From Rotaria sp. Silwood1 (taxonomy: Eukaryota; Rotifera; Eurotatoria; Philodinida; Philodinidae), in contig CAJNOP010000136.1 of the NCBI GenBank assembly GCA_905250075.1, positions 310,001 through 374,000 of the forward strand: a DNA stretch of 64,000 nt, given 5' to 3'. A program made the translations under genes and the position numbers. Each line of letters starts with the position of its first letter. Positions within the stretch are counted from its first letter, which is position 1. The notes under the pieces are model-generated. The model was given only the letters and a program-made list of their open reading frames with translations. It had not been told where the DNA came from and ran no database searches. Below are positions 12,000 to 22,410 of the stretch, in pieces.

Positions 12000-12275
12000 A
12001 TCAGATGGTCGTTTCGATTAGATTTCTATATAGTTCTTTGCACCATAAATGGTCGGTTGTACCATACGATTATATGGTCATTTGAACTACGGTTAGCCAA
12101 TGGCCATTTGTGCCACAGTTACTATGGTCATTTGTACCACAGTTACTGTGGGCATTTTAACCATATAGTCATTTGTACCATAGTTACCATGGACATTTTG
12201 ACCGCGTTACCCACAGACAGACAGACAGACAGACACAGGTGAATTTCTGTTTCTAGACCCAAGCCTCTCAATCTA
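12000..12275 (+). repeat. Dispersed minisatellite, plus orientation
   Basis: Eight or so diverged ~24-bp units (ATGGTCATTTGTACCACAG, TTACTATGG...) followed by a (ACAG)n run and the tail GTGAATTTCTGTTTCTAGACCC. It shares the tail and unit with the inverted copy at 4628-4810. Its right edge coincides with the broken end of an F-box gene fragment. Confidence 0.7.
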
Positions 12276-12491
12276 GGAAACAACACCTCGATGTTTTTCA
12301 AAACCGACGTACAGAGTTGCCTGATACAAAATTGAATTGATTTTAGAGTTTAGTCCTTTAAAGGCGTGGTACAGTGCAGCTGCATCGAGGTACTTGAAGA
12401 CTTGGAGGTAGAGTTCGACAGAAAATGCTTCAATGGTTGTCACTGCCACGGAAGACGTTGTGTCTGCAGACATGGTAATTCTTTTGAACAT
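12273..12491 (-). pseudogene. F-box gene, N-terminal fragment only
   Basis: The frame (most likely start at MSADTTSSVAVTTIEAF) carries one F-box: IEAFSVELYLQVFKYLDAA followed by LYHAFKGLNSKINSIL. This matches the first ~60 residues of the bdelloid F-box family. It then ends in the dispersed minisatellite, so the LRR-like C-terminal part has been lost. A short F-box-only protein cannot be excluded but is less likely. Confidence 0.65.
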
Positions 12492-12980
12492 CTTTATTGT
12501 CTTGTAAACGCTGTGGACCTAAATTTAGCCAATTTTTTGATGGTTTTGATTTACAATCGTTGAAATCTAGTCGTTATCTTCACACTCGCGTGCATAAAAG
12601 AAAATTACACGGACAAATAGCCTTTTCTCGTGTAATAATGTCAACAGAATATGAAGCAAACTAAATGTTTGTGTCTTTCTGTTTCTTTTAGCTTTATAAT
12701 AAATAAGCAAATCAGCAATTTATCTGTACAGAGAAAGTGAAATATATTTACTTTTATTTGTCTGTTCTTACACAATCACAAGAAATATTTGCGCATAATG
12801 CGACACTATATTCAGGCAGATTTGTATTTTTTTTACATACACTGTTGTGCATGACTGTAGTTTTTTTTTCAACGTCAGAAAATTGCGCTGTTTCTCGATA
12901 AAATCACGCATGCGTTAGGCCACCAATATACATACGATAAGTTCAATATAGCAAATGAAAATGAAAAAACCTTCAGAAGG
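12492..12980. other. No gene recognised
   Basis: Would contain the promoter of the broken F-box copy. Otherwise AT-rich and featureless to my reading. Confidence 0.35.
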
Positions 12981-13700
12981 CTGACGAGGGAACATATCCA
13001 ACTGTCAAATCGCTTTTGAATCGGGTAGTCTCAAATGATAGACCACAGTGAGTTATTAAACACTCAAGAATGGTTTGATTTTCCAGGACTCCTAAGCAGA
13101 GATATACGCTGATTACTATTACCAGTTTTGCTGTATTATTATATTACCGTAAATGTTGTTGATATCGTTGCTAAACATACTCTGATCTGGTTCAAATTTA
13201 TATTATTAGTAGGGCACTTGGTACTGATTAAGATTCCAGAGTTTGAAGATAAATCAATGTTTTCTACTGAAGATATGAATTTGTTTCATATGCTACCTAT
13301 AAGAAGAATTTCTGCTAAAAATACCAGATGAATAATGTTTGCCACGTTGAGTAAGAGTACATGTTTTTTTCTTAATAACCAACTGTTGTATGAAACAAAT
13401 TCATATCTTCAGTAGAAAACATCGATTTATCTTCAAACTCTGGAATCTTAATCAGTACCAAGTGCCCTACAAATGATATAAATCTGAATCACATTAGAGT
13501 ATGTTTAGTAAAGATATCAAACATATTACGGTAATATCATAATACAGAAAAACTGGTAATAGTAACCAGCGTATATCTCTACTTAGGAGTCCTTGAAAAC
13601 CAAACCATTCTTAAATGTTTAATAACTCACTGTGATCTATCATTTGAGACTATACTCGATTCAAAAGCGATTTGACAGTTGGATTATGTTCCCTCGTCAG
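12981..13700. repeat. Large inverted repeat, ~310-bp arms, ~98-bp loop
   Basis: The left arm (12981-13290, starting CTGACGAGGGAACATA) pairs with the right arm (13389-13700, ending TCCCTCGTCAG) over the whole length with only scattered substitutions and small indels. The loop is 13291-13388. A transcript would fold to a long hairpin. Flanks show no convincing target duplication. It could be a fold-back transposon or an inverted duplication; ORFs inside are not recognisable. Confidence 0.8.
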
Positions 13701-14078
13701 TGTGAGGATGATTTTTGTATAAGATTGAAAATTTCATTTATTCTTAGTTTGATTTTGACACCTAAAATAAAATCGTTCCTCTATCTGCTGAAGCATTGCA
13801 TTATATTATCAACTAGATGAATAAACATAAATTCAGTTGAGATGAACAAAAGATCAAAAAGATTAGAAACACGAGACTTGGACTAAACAAAAAGTCAGTT
13901 CAACAAACACATCACAATTCAGAAGATAATGTTGAAGGCAAATCCTACAATAATCTATTAACGAGTCTACATTAACCAACTGTCATTCTTCTCCCCAATA
14001 TCCATGAAAATACATTTATTGATCTATGATCGTGACTACTAAGATCTTGAGTTTGGCAAAAAAAAAACTCTTTTCGTT
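13701..14078. other. No gene recognised
   Basis: Linker between the inverted repeat and an F-box relic; nothing supported. Confidence 0.35.
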
Positions 14079-14500
14079 TTACCGATAAGAATTTGTTGAA
14101 TACAATATTCCATTATTTGAACTTTCATGACAATCATATTGATGATCAAAAAACCATTCTTTTTCATTCGAAAACTTCGATATAAATTGAGCACTTAAAC
14201 AACGATATAAAATTTGATCCATTGCTTCACTATAACTATTTTTCATATCAAAAATATGTAAGTGTGGCATTGAAGATGAAATTAATTCCTCCCATTCTTT
14301 TGCATGTGAATATGATAAATCATTGAATATTGAAATACGTCAAACTTCAATATGATGAAAGAAATTTTTTATGAATTTTTCAAATTGATGAAAATCAATT
14401 GAATGAAGGTAAAAAAACCATATTTTAAATCTTTTAACACAACTGGATAAAAATCTATCTCTGAATAATTTGATCCAAGAAGAACGACTATCAATTATAC
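14079..14500 (-). pseudogene. F-box family gene, C-terminal relic
   Basis: The minus frame reads SWIKLFRDRFLSS, DFHQFEKFIKNFFHHIEV, then an in-frame TGA near 14340, then RISIFNDLSYSHAKEWEELI, MPHLHIFDMKN and FSNEKEWFFDHQYDC to a stop at 14079. The order 'W-E-x-L-I...P-x-L-x-x-F-D...F...WFF' is the same as the C-terminal third of the intact F-box protein at 1.9-3.8 kb (RWERFILRYLPQLEKFNL, ASFWIKRQW). The N-terminal F-box is absent. Confidence 0.6.
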
Positions 14501-14870
14501 ACACAATGAACAGACATATTCATCCAGATAATTTTTCACTCAAAACATTTAAAAGCAATTCTACCGACGACTATTTATTGATAGAGGAATATAGTGAACT
14601 ACAAATCATGATTGCCATTCGTTTGAATCCTTTCTTCTAAGAATCTGACACAGAAATTGCACTAAAGTAATGTTGTAGCCTGGACAGGAACTATGAGAAT
14701 TGGAAATGGATGTGATATTTATTCTTTATTTTTTTCTGATATAGAAACAGATTTTTTGTGTTGTCAAATTTGGATAACTTTGCTATTTCCACAACAGAGC
14801 ATAAAATCATAAGAACATTTAATCAACACGAATTTTAGGCTCTATAACTATTTAAATCAATATCTATATA
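14501..14870. other. No gene recognised
   Basis: Sequence up to the TA target site of the Tc1-like element. Probably further decayed F-box family sequence, but I could not align it. Confidence 0.3.
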
Positions 14871-16333
14871 CAGCTGTTCTCAAAAAAACTTGGACAAAAC
14901 TAAATTTTTTTGTAACGATTTTTTTGCCATTGACAGCAATTGCAAAGCTAATATTTCTAGGGATGAATCATCGATAGCTATACTATATGTTCACCATACA
15001 GAAGTGTGATTTCTTTTCTTTTCGATACATATATACTTAATCATGACACCAACTAGTGATTTAAAAAATCATCATATCTCAATATTACACTATTGGAATA
15101 AAGGTATTATGATCTGCTAGCCTTATTCATCGTGAAGCAAAGATTCCACTGAGCACTATCTATTACAATATTGAATATTGACAAATTAAAACAAAGAAGT
15201 TCACTTAAACATCAATAGTACGTAGTCTGACGGCAAAAAGTAATGGAGAAACACCAATCAATGTCGAATGCACTATGTGTGGCGACACCTAGGATGAAAC
15301 TCATTTTTGGAAGCTCTTATTAATAGCATATGAAGTACATCACTAATAAAGATTATTTATGAAGTCAAACTCTTCTGACCCAGTATAATCATGGAACTAA
15401 ACCAAAATAAAAGCACTGATTTGCTGACATCTTTCGCGTCGATTCATTCTCACACAAAATTGATAATACTATAATTGAATTCCGCATGTAGTGTAGCGCC
15501 ATCATCTAGGTGAAACTCACTTTTCCTGAAAACAAAATATGCAGGTAAATATACCTGTTGTTTCTATACGTTTTTATCAAATTTTTTTTTTCTGACCCTT
15601 CAGTTTGGACTAAGTGCATTAGTGGATATCGATTTCTACATTGATTGGATGACTCATGTATATATGTCCACAGACTACAAGGTGAAAATGGTCGACCATG
15701 TCTACTGAGTGAAAAAGAAAAAAAAAGCTATTGGTCAATATATTCGACGAAACAATGAAATAACTCTTAATGAAATACAAGAAAATTTAATGAGAACGTA
15801 TCATTCATCAGTATCTACATCAGCAGTATATCGTCATCTTCATGAATATGGTTATAGGAATGTTTTAGCAAAAAGTACTCATATGTTAAAATCCGAAGAA
15901 AAAAACCGACGTGTACAATGAGCTAAACAACATGAGAAATGATGATTTTACATGTACAATTTTTTCGTAACATTGTTCGTCGTTGGTCAAAACATCCAAA
16001 TGACGAGTTTAAACATATACCTAAAATTTGGTCGATCGGTAAGACACAAAGTTGAAAGAAAGAAAACCCAAAAACATTGATGAACTCGAGTTTTTATTTG
16101 GCTGAAGAATTCAAAAATATTGAAATTAATGTTGTAAAAAATTCTATGATGTCCATGAAAAACATATGTTTGTCTCTTATTTCTTCTAAAGGTGAACGAA
16201 TAAAATATTGAAATATAGTGTTCGATAGTACTCGTCGTAGGCTATCAACCAATATATGAAAAGGTTGGAGAATGACATATATATAGGAAAATACTGACAT
16301 AACAAGATGTCCAAGTTTTTTTGAGAACAGTTG
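14871..16333 (+). mobile_element. Tc1/mariner-like element with TA duplication, degenerate
   Basis: The terminal repeats are 26 bp: CAGCTGTTCTCAAAAAAACT at 14871 and, as reverse complement of the right end, CAACTGTTCTCAAAAAAACT. TA flanks both sides (14869-14870 and 16334-16335), the Tc1/mariner target. Length 1463 bp fits the superfamily even though a stretch of about 450 bp (15200-15660) interrupts the transposase and the catalytic core is missing. Confidence 0.85.
15050..16210 (+). pseudogene. Tc1-like transposase remnants
   Basis: Pieces in order: an N-terminal HTH stretch (HREAKIPLSTIYYNIE, about 15130-15178); after an interruption, GRPCLLSEKEKKAIGQYIRR followed by NNEITLNEIQENLMRTYHSS and a HLHEYGYRNVLAKS helix (15690-15900), the second HTH; and near 16120-16210 a C-terminal piece KNSMMSMKNICLSLISSKGE. 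Several in-frame stops and frameshifts are present. The DDE catalytic block between the HTHs and the tail is not visible, so the copy is both mutated and internally deleted. The intervening 15200-15660 sequence carries two ~40-bp direct repeats (GTGTGGCGACACCTAGG.. and GTGTAGCGCCATCATCTAGG). Confidence 0.75.
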
Positions 16334-16335
16334 TA

Positions 16336-17649
16336 GATTAAACTAATCCACATAAAATCTACGTAAATAAGTGTTTTACGAAATATTATTTCATGTTATT
16401 TTAAGACTCATGAAACAAAATTATTCACGATGCTATAAATATCACATTTAAAACACGTCAGAAAGACGCATGACTTATGTTTGATGAGAATCGTAATTAC
16501 AATCTGCGCATTAATCAGCTAATGAATCTATTCATAGATATTAACAATGAATTGCGAAGAAAGAAGCGCATTATCAATGTTTTATTATTGTAAACAAATC
16601 TTGCTGATGTGGCTCTTAATTTCTCTACACCTATATGAGACAAAGCGACGTCAGCAAAGGATGCGCACAATAGTAAGATTGTAATCGTGCATTTCTTTCT
16701 CATACAATTGTAAAGAAAGGATACAATTTCAAATAAACACTTCTTTTTAAATTCTCATCTTGTTCGAACAAATTTTTATCATCATTATTGTTTCAGCTAA
16801 GGCTATATGATTTTTTTTGTAATTCTATCTGTATAGTACAGGCAATCATTGCCTTGAATTATTCAATTCATGAAGGCTATTGCGCTGCTGTGTTGACACA
16901 TATTGCATCGACTCTTGTACATACACATGAAATAACAATTCTTTCTATTAGTAAATAGATAATGAAGCAGAATGAGAAAGATAAAGACCATTTTGTTTCT
17001 ATATTATGATATTGCCATCAAATGCTTCTTGTATGGGTGCTCACATGTTTTCATTTTCATTGATGATATCGACAAATGGCCGAGTATAAAACTGGATATC
17101 AATGTATAATATTGAAAAGGAAACTGCTTTATCTCTCTTTACTGGTATGATATTTTTATTTGAAATACTTTAAATAACTACTAATACATTAAAATAGAGA
17201 TGAAAATCAAAAAAATTTATTCGAATAAATGCTATAAACAGTTTACATCTTTTATTTGTTGCAAAACACTTTTGTATTTCATTTATATTTAGCTACGAAA
17301 TAAGAGTAAAACCAAAACTGGAAATAGAAACATCAATACATAGAAAAGAAGAGTTTTTTGTATACGAATTAAGATTTTGAACAAAAAAAAGTATAAGATA
17401 TGAATAGGAAGAGCGATTAAAAGAATAGATGCTAGAATTTTATCCATATCGAAAATTCTTAATTTTCTCAACATTTTTGTCTTTATGTTCAAACGAGATT
17501 GATTTTACTTGTATATTCAAAAATCAAATTTTATCATTTATAATTGGAACAATTGACAAATATAATTACATAATAAATATGAATATCCTTTATTTACAAA
17601 TATTTTTAAGAATTTACCAGTTTAAAATATTGAAATTATCATCCATCTT
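16336..17649. other. No gene recognised
   Basis: Strongly AT-rich; the minus frames at 16515-16703 and 17289-17492 have no recognisable domain and show no supporting splice context. Confidence 0.35.
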
Positions 17650-18038
17650 TTACTTGTGATCGACTAATCTGATCAATATCTCACTTCCGACTACTGTTTT
17701 CTCTTCGAAAATCAAATCCATACTAATAGCATCGCTTTCATTGAAGTGCACACGAAGTTCGATAAACAAACTCGATTGATTTTCTTTGCCGCTACAGTCA
17801 ATTGTCTGAATTCGAATGGTAAGCTTGCTGAGAAAAATTCATTTAAGAAAAACTATCACCATAATTGACAATTGACATTTTTCATTCAATACTATAATTC
17901 TAACCGAAATCGTATCAACTAATTGACAGTGTCCCTTCGAACTCATTTCTGACTTGTGAATTCAATTGAAAATATTCACCACAATGATGTTACAAACAGT
18001 GTAAAAAATAAATATGAGCTCATCGTCTTGGCCATCAT
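17650..18038 (-). CDS. Small secreted protein, unknown (two exons)
   Basis: Proposed exon 1 at 18038-17980 encodes MMAKTMSSYLFFTLFVTSL, a good signal peptide, and ends TG before GTGAAT. Exon 2 at 17827-17650, after TTTTTCTCAG, completes a Cys codon and encodes KLTIRIQTIDCSGKENQ, then LFIELRVHFNESDAISMDL and ends LIRLVDHK with TAA. Phases agree (2 then 1), giving 78 residues. The alternating hydrophobic pattern suggests a beta-rich mature peptide. An extra small exon in the 152-bp intron is possible. It sits 290 bp downstream of, and in the same direction as, the cysteine-rich secreted gene. Function unknown. Confidence 0.5.
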
Positions 18039-18325
18039 TCGATTTGAATTTCGTTTTCTATCATGAATAGAAAAGTTCAACAATGAGCGATCAATTCGAC
18101 TAGGACACACTTTGGAAAAAACAGACATTGAATGACGACAGATTTTACTAGATCGCAGCACACATTTTGTGCAAATGACAAGTTCTGCTTTTGAGACGTG
18201 TTCACGACTTTGAGAGATCACAATCTCTCAAATCTGCTTCTCTTGGAAATTGTTTCTTGTTATTTTATTTTATTGAAATCAAATTCGACAGAATTGCTTA
18301 TCGATTCAAAGTTTCGAGTTTCTTC

Positions 18326-18922
18326 TCAGATCTGTTCGAGTATTGGTGGACCACAACGAGGACACCCTGGACATTGTTTACCATTGACTATTATAAAAGT
18401 TGGTTGAGGGTTCTCGCATGGTGGTGGCGCACACTCCGGTATTGGACAGTCAATACGACAAACGGGACATCCTGGACATTTTCTGCCATTGATTATTGTA
18501 AAAGTTGATTCAGGGTTATCGCATGGTGGTCGCGCACACTCCGGTATTGGACAGACAACAGCACAACGTGGGCATCCTGGACATCTTCTGCCATTGATTA
18601 TTCTAAAAGTTGGTTCAAGGTTGTCGCATGGTGGTCGTGCACACGGCAGCATTGGACAGGTAATGATCTGTCGACAGAAAATCGATCAAACAAGGTTAGG
18701 TTGAAATGAAAAAGAAAGAAAAATATCTTCAAACATAAACTATCACTTACTGGCCTAATTCCCAAATCTAGGAGTTGATTCGTCGACGCATCCAATGCTA
18801 CAAACGAAAATGTTTCAAATGAATCCACAGTTATCTTTTCCCTTTTGCAATTAATTACCTGATGCACAGCATGCACAGAGGACCATACACAAGATGCAGG
18901 CAAGTTTCATTACTACCATCAT
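18326..18922 (-). CDS. Secreted cysteine-rich protein with three CPGC repeats
   Basis: Three exons, 18922-18859, 18797-18751 and 18667-18326, joined by GT-AG introns of 61 and 83 bp in consistent phase, predict 150 residues. Exon 1 is a signal peptide (MKLACILCMVLCACCAS). The body has three ~34-residue repeats of the pattern CPxxxCxxPPCxNxxxTFxI followed by INGRxCPGCPxC, each with six or more cysteines, at about residues 39-72, 73-106 and 107-141. The spacing recalls small extracellular disulfide-rich modules such as antistasin or VWC domains, but I do not recognise it as either. High GC relative to flanks and conservation between repeats suggest it is functional. A TATA-like box lies 90 bp upstream. 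Confidence 0.75.
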
Positions 18923-19011
18923 ATTGTCGTGTAATTTTTGCTGCTGAGAAAAAATACAACCTGATTCTAGTTCGTGCTCTTTTTGGGCTCAGCCTTCTGT
19001 CTGCCTCTCAT

Positions 19012-19019
19012 TTATATAT
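19012..19019 (-). promoter_or_regulatory. TATA-like box of the cysteine-rich gene
   Basis: The minus strand reads ATATATAAATGAG about 90 bp before the start codon at 18922, a plausible position for a TATA box with a 5' UTR of about 60 nt. Sequence-only inference. Confidence 0.4.
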
Positions 19020-19195
19020 CGAAGACTCAAAACGAGAAAAAACAAAGTAAGAAGGCAGAACAAGAAAAAAATCCCACTCGTTATAGAGAGGATGTAAATA
19101 GAAAGGCAGAGGAGTGAAAGCATGACTTACTTGAAGAGGTTATATTAGGTGATTACACGCGACCTGTCCAAGCACAATGGATAACCAGGCGGACA

Positions 19196-19369
19196 TAATT
19201 TTTTTTGTGTCGATTTTTATTTTATAAGCACCATGGTGACAGAAAAATCCGATCAATATCTCACCTGGCAGATCTTTTTACGCTCTACAAAATCTGCTAT
19301 GCACTTTTTTCTGAAAACATTTACTCAATGAATTTTTTCAAAAACTCTTAAAATTTTCATGTCCGCCTG
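19196..19369. mobile_element. Short MITE-like inverted-repeat element
   Basis: CAGGCGGACATAATTTTTTT at the left end is matched by the reverse complement of the right end, CAGGCGGACATGAAAATTTT; 174 bp in all. Target duplication is unclear (ATAAC versus CTAAG). Confidence 0.5.
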
Positions 19370-20079
19370 CTAAGGGAAAGTTGCTCATTGTGCCAAGGAC
19401 GTTGTTTGATGAATCAAAAATTTTTCGCCGATCATGATGATGATCACACAACGAACGATGTAACAACAAGAACTATGTAGTAGGTAGCACATGAATAGAT
19501 TGCAGGAGTAAGACGAAGAGAAAAGTACACAGCAACAATAACAAAAAGAAACGTTATTAACCAACACAATAGACACTAAAGTGCGGCGTTTAAAGAAAAG
19601 GCACTAGACCAAAAGGAAAAATAACAGGTGGCACATCGAAGATAGAGCAGATATGCAGCACGGACGAATAGATTGTATAGTAGTTGTTCGCCGTACAGAA
19701 GTCGCAATTTATCATTTTAAAACCTATCACGAAGTTTATTTGGACAATTTTTACAAGAGTAATGGAAACCGATCGCTGTCGAAGAGTAATTCGAGCAAAT
19801 AGAGTAGAAAAAGGTCGCTAAAGAGAGTGGATAATTGTAGAATGAAAGTGATACGAACAATGCACGCAATTGCGCTTGGTGATTTCGTATTTGTTTCTCT
19901 TCGTTTGATCAATTAAATTCTTGTGAGATCCATAGTCAAGGGCGGTGTTCAAGGTATCCAGGCATCCCTTGGCCAGAAAATACCTGGAGGAATACGGGTG
20001 AAACATTTCTCGCTAAGCGCGAGACAAATATTCCGTTGGTGTGTACACCCCTTGGGAAATGCCTGGCTACGAGACTGAT
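19370..20079. other. No gene recognised
   Basis: No frame with a recognisable domain. Moderately higher GC than flanks. Confidence 0.3.
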
Positions 20080-21207
20080 TCTTGTCGAGACCATGTCAGC
20101 AGTGGCTGTTGTTGTTGGTCGACGTTATACTCCAAGTGATCCGTGGCAACTGCGTAGTTGAGTAGAGTGCCAGGATCATTATCGATTTGGATGGATGCAC
20201 TTTGAAAGGGTGAAGTGTCGAAATTGATGGATGGAATGTTGAAAGTTGGTTGTGTTTGATTCGAAATGTGTGGAGTTCGATGTGAAAATCAGAAAATGGA
20301 AGATTCGTTTGCAGATGTAGATATGAGCAAAATAGGTATGATCAATGTATAGATCGAATGATTGCAGTGACAGAGTCTTCGAATAATGTATTTGCTCTAG
20401 TGAATTTTCGACCTTCACGGTCATCTTCAGACCAAATCCATCATTTCGACGACGAGAAACCAATAGACACAATCTATTATGACGAACTACATGCCGATTG
20501 ACAAGGGTAGAAGAAATGCATTATTGGAACACTATCTTGTTGCAATCATTGCATTTATACATTGATGTAGGGAATAGTGTCTTGAAGTGACCATGTTTCA
20601 ATTGGGCTTTTGTGTGTGCGATGTGTTCAAGTACATCCGACCTTATCATCGTAGATGAAAACGAACAGAACATTGAGAGTGATAACATCAGGGTCGAGAT
20701 CATTGTCGACATCCAACCGATCAGATAAGAGACAATACTCATTATCACCATGTCGTCAATTGTACAATTCTTTGAATCAATATTGCGCATTATAGATGAG
20801 AGCTACGATTTGATATGAAAGGAGAAAACGAATTGAAGGCATTTTGACAGCGAACTCATCCCATGTAAATAAGTGATGCCACGGACAAAAAAAAACTGGC
20901 GTCCAATAGTCGTCTGATCAAGGCGAACTGTGAGATGTTTACCGATGGGCCATATCGAAGCTCCGACAGTATTATTGTGGATCGTGTCAAACCCAAGTTT
21001 GCATGCACTTGCAAACTCATCTTCACTCTTGAATCACTCATTCGGTTAATAACACTTGAAACGCCAGTCTACCGACGTATCAACGTAGACAAAGAATCTA
21101 GTGAATGTCTTACTTCTTCTATCTTCGATGCGTTGCCATCTTTGCGTTATCGCTCTTTCAAAGGCAAATGTTATCCAGGTTTAGGTATAATTCATCATCA
21201 TAAATGA
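20080..21207 (+). other. Possible decayed coding region, unidentified
   Basis: Several plus-strand stretches look protein-like though interrupted: RMIAVTESSNNVFALVNFRP.. near 20360-20500, TSDLIIVDENEQNIESDNIR near 20630-20720, and DGPYRSSDSIIVDRVKPKFA onward to LPSLRYRSFKG near 20940-21160. GC is higher than in flanks. I do not recognise any domain and cannot join them with good splice sites. It lies just before the first hammerhead motif, so it may belong to the same retroelement or to an unrelated dead gene. Confidence 0.25.
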
Positions 21208-21274
21208 CGATGAAACTGCAATCAACCCCTATAAAATAGAGGAGATACAGTGTTTATATGTATGACTACATTAA

Positions 21275-21336
21275 GAATAAGCAGCCATCTGAGGAGACCC
21301 TTAAGCAAGGTCGACACCGGTCATGGTTGCTTATTC
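21275..21336 (+). ncRNA. Hammerhead ribozyme-like motif 1 (core mutation)
   Basis: Stem I is 14 bp: GAATAAGCAGCCAT (21275-21288) with ATGGTTGCTTATTC (21323-21336), one G-U pair. The core is CTGAGGA (position 7 is free in the CUGANGA consensus). Stem II is GACC/GGTC around a CTTAAGCAA loop. The next core element reads GACA where GAAA is invariant, so A14 appears changed to C. Then a minimal stem III (ACCGGT) and cleavage-site C at 21322. Same architecture as motif 3 but probably inactive. Short stem III is what is known for Penelope-like-element hammerheads. Confidence 0.7.
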
Positions 21337-21484
21337 AAAATGAATTTAATAGTAGCAGAAGAAAGTAAAACGTCAGAATACGGTAGAACTCGAGCATCTT
21401 TCCATTTCAAATTCATCCAAAGAGAGTTTTGCTAATCTCCATGCAGCTATTAGTTGACTTAAAGTCAGTGACTTTCATCAATCA

Positions 21485-21729
21485 GGGTGTGGGTGTCCGG
21501 TGTATGTGGTATGGGGTGTGGGTGGTGTGGGTGGTGTGGGTTGGGCGTGGGTGTGTGACTGCCATCTTTGTTTATATTCACATCAACACCACACGCACAC
21601 CCTCACACTCACTCACCCACCCACACTCACACCCACATCCACACCCACACCCACACCCACCCACACCCACACCCACCCACACCCCACACCCCACACACTC
21701 ATACCCACACCCACACCCACCCACACCCT
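21485..21729. repeat. Telomere-like palindrome (copy 4)
   Basis: Left arm starts GGGTGTGGGTGTCCGG and runs to about 21556; spacer GACTGCCATCTTTGTTTATA; the right arm of ACACCC units is long and ends CCCACACCCT. It begins 150 bp downstream of hammerhead motif 1. Confidence 0.8.
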
Positions 21730-22020
21730 CGTTTTTTAAAGGAACATCATATTACTTGCTTATTGTATAAATGCTTTTGAAAAATTATATTACTTGCTTA
21801 TTATATAAATGCTTTAAGAAATTTCAATTGTTATATCGTATTTCACTGCTATTCCAGTAGAATCTGCTCAAATATTTAATAAGTATTGTATTTCCACTTA
21901 CATTTCATTAGACTTACTTTTTGAAATAAGTTCTTATTGTTTCAGTTCTACATTTCAACTGTTATTTCGAATTTTAATTGTAATTTTATGTTTGTGCTTT
22001 TTTAATTTTTTCTGTAATGC

Positions 22021-22076
22021 AATGCCCTGAAGAGTGTTTGAAGTTTCAATAAATAAACATGAAACGCATCGGCGTT
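22021..22076 (+). ncRNA. Hammerhead ribozyme-like motif 2
   Basis: Stem I AATGCC (22021-22026) with GGCGTT (22071-22076); core CTGAAGA at 22027-22033; stem II GTGTTT/AAACAT (six pairs, one G-U) enclosing a 15-nt loop; GAAA at 22061-22064; a one-pair stem III (A-U) with loop CGCA; cleavage after the C at 22070. Every invariant core base is present. Type I-like with the minimal stem III reported for retroelement hammerheads. Confidence 0.65.
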
Positions 22077-22278
22077 AAATATAATCTGCATCACTTTTCT
22101 TATTTTAATTTAATACAAGCCCATCATCAATATATTTTTCAAATAATAATATTTACAACGACTTATTCGATTGCTGAAAAGCAAAAGCTGAGAGTAGCAG
22201 ATTGATTTATATTATTTAAAAAAAAATATAGATTGATCTGTTTAAAATCGAAAATTCTTTACATCGACTTAGAGATAC

Positions 22279-22333
22279 TAAGCCACCTGATGAGACTGAC
22301 TAAGCAACAGTCGAAACGCGTCGTGGTAGCTTC
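22279..22333 (+). ncRNA. Hammerhead ribozyme-like motif 3 (intact core)
   Basis: Core CTGATGA at 22287-22293; stem II GACTG/CAGTC (five pairs) around loop ACTAAGCAA; GAAA at 22313-22316; stem III AC/GT around GC; cleavage after the C at 22322. Stem I is CCAC/GTGG plus AAG/CTT with a TAG bulge on the 3' side, as type I hammerheads use for loop contacts. The loop II sequence TAAGCAA is shared with motif 1. The motif is followed within a base or two by a telomere-like C-rich tract, in the orientation expected for a telomere-attached Penelope/Athena element. Confidence 0.8.
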
Positions 22334-22410
22334 TACACACCCACACTCACACCGCCAACACACACAGCACCCACACCCACACCCCACACGACACCCACAC
22401 CCCACACCCA
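22334..22410. repeat. One-armed telomere-like C-rich tract (copy 5)
   Basis: CACACCCACACTCACACCGC and on through CCCACACCCCACACCC. Unlike the palindromes there is no G-rich arm on the left; the hammerhead motif occupies that side instead. Confidence 0.75.

Noticed and set aside
20410..20450. Minus-strand hammerhead-like sequence (CTGAAGA, then GACC/GGTC stem and GAAA).
   Set aside because: An extra unpaired T separates the core from stem II and stem I next to the cleavage site does not pair; probably chance.
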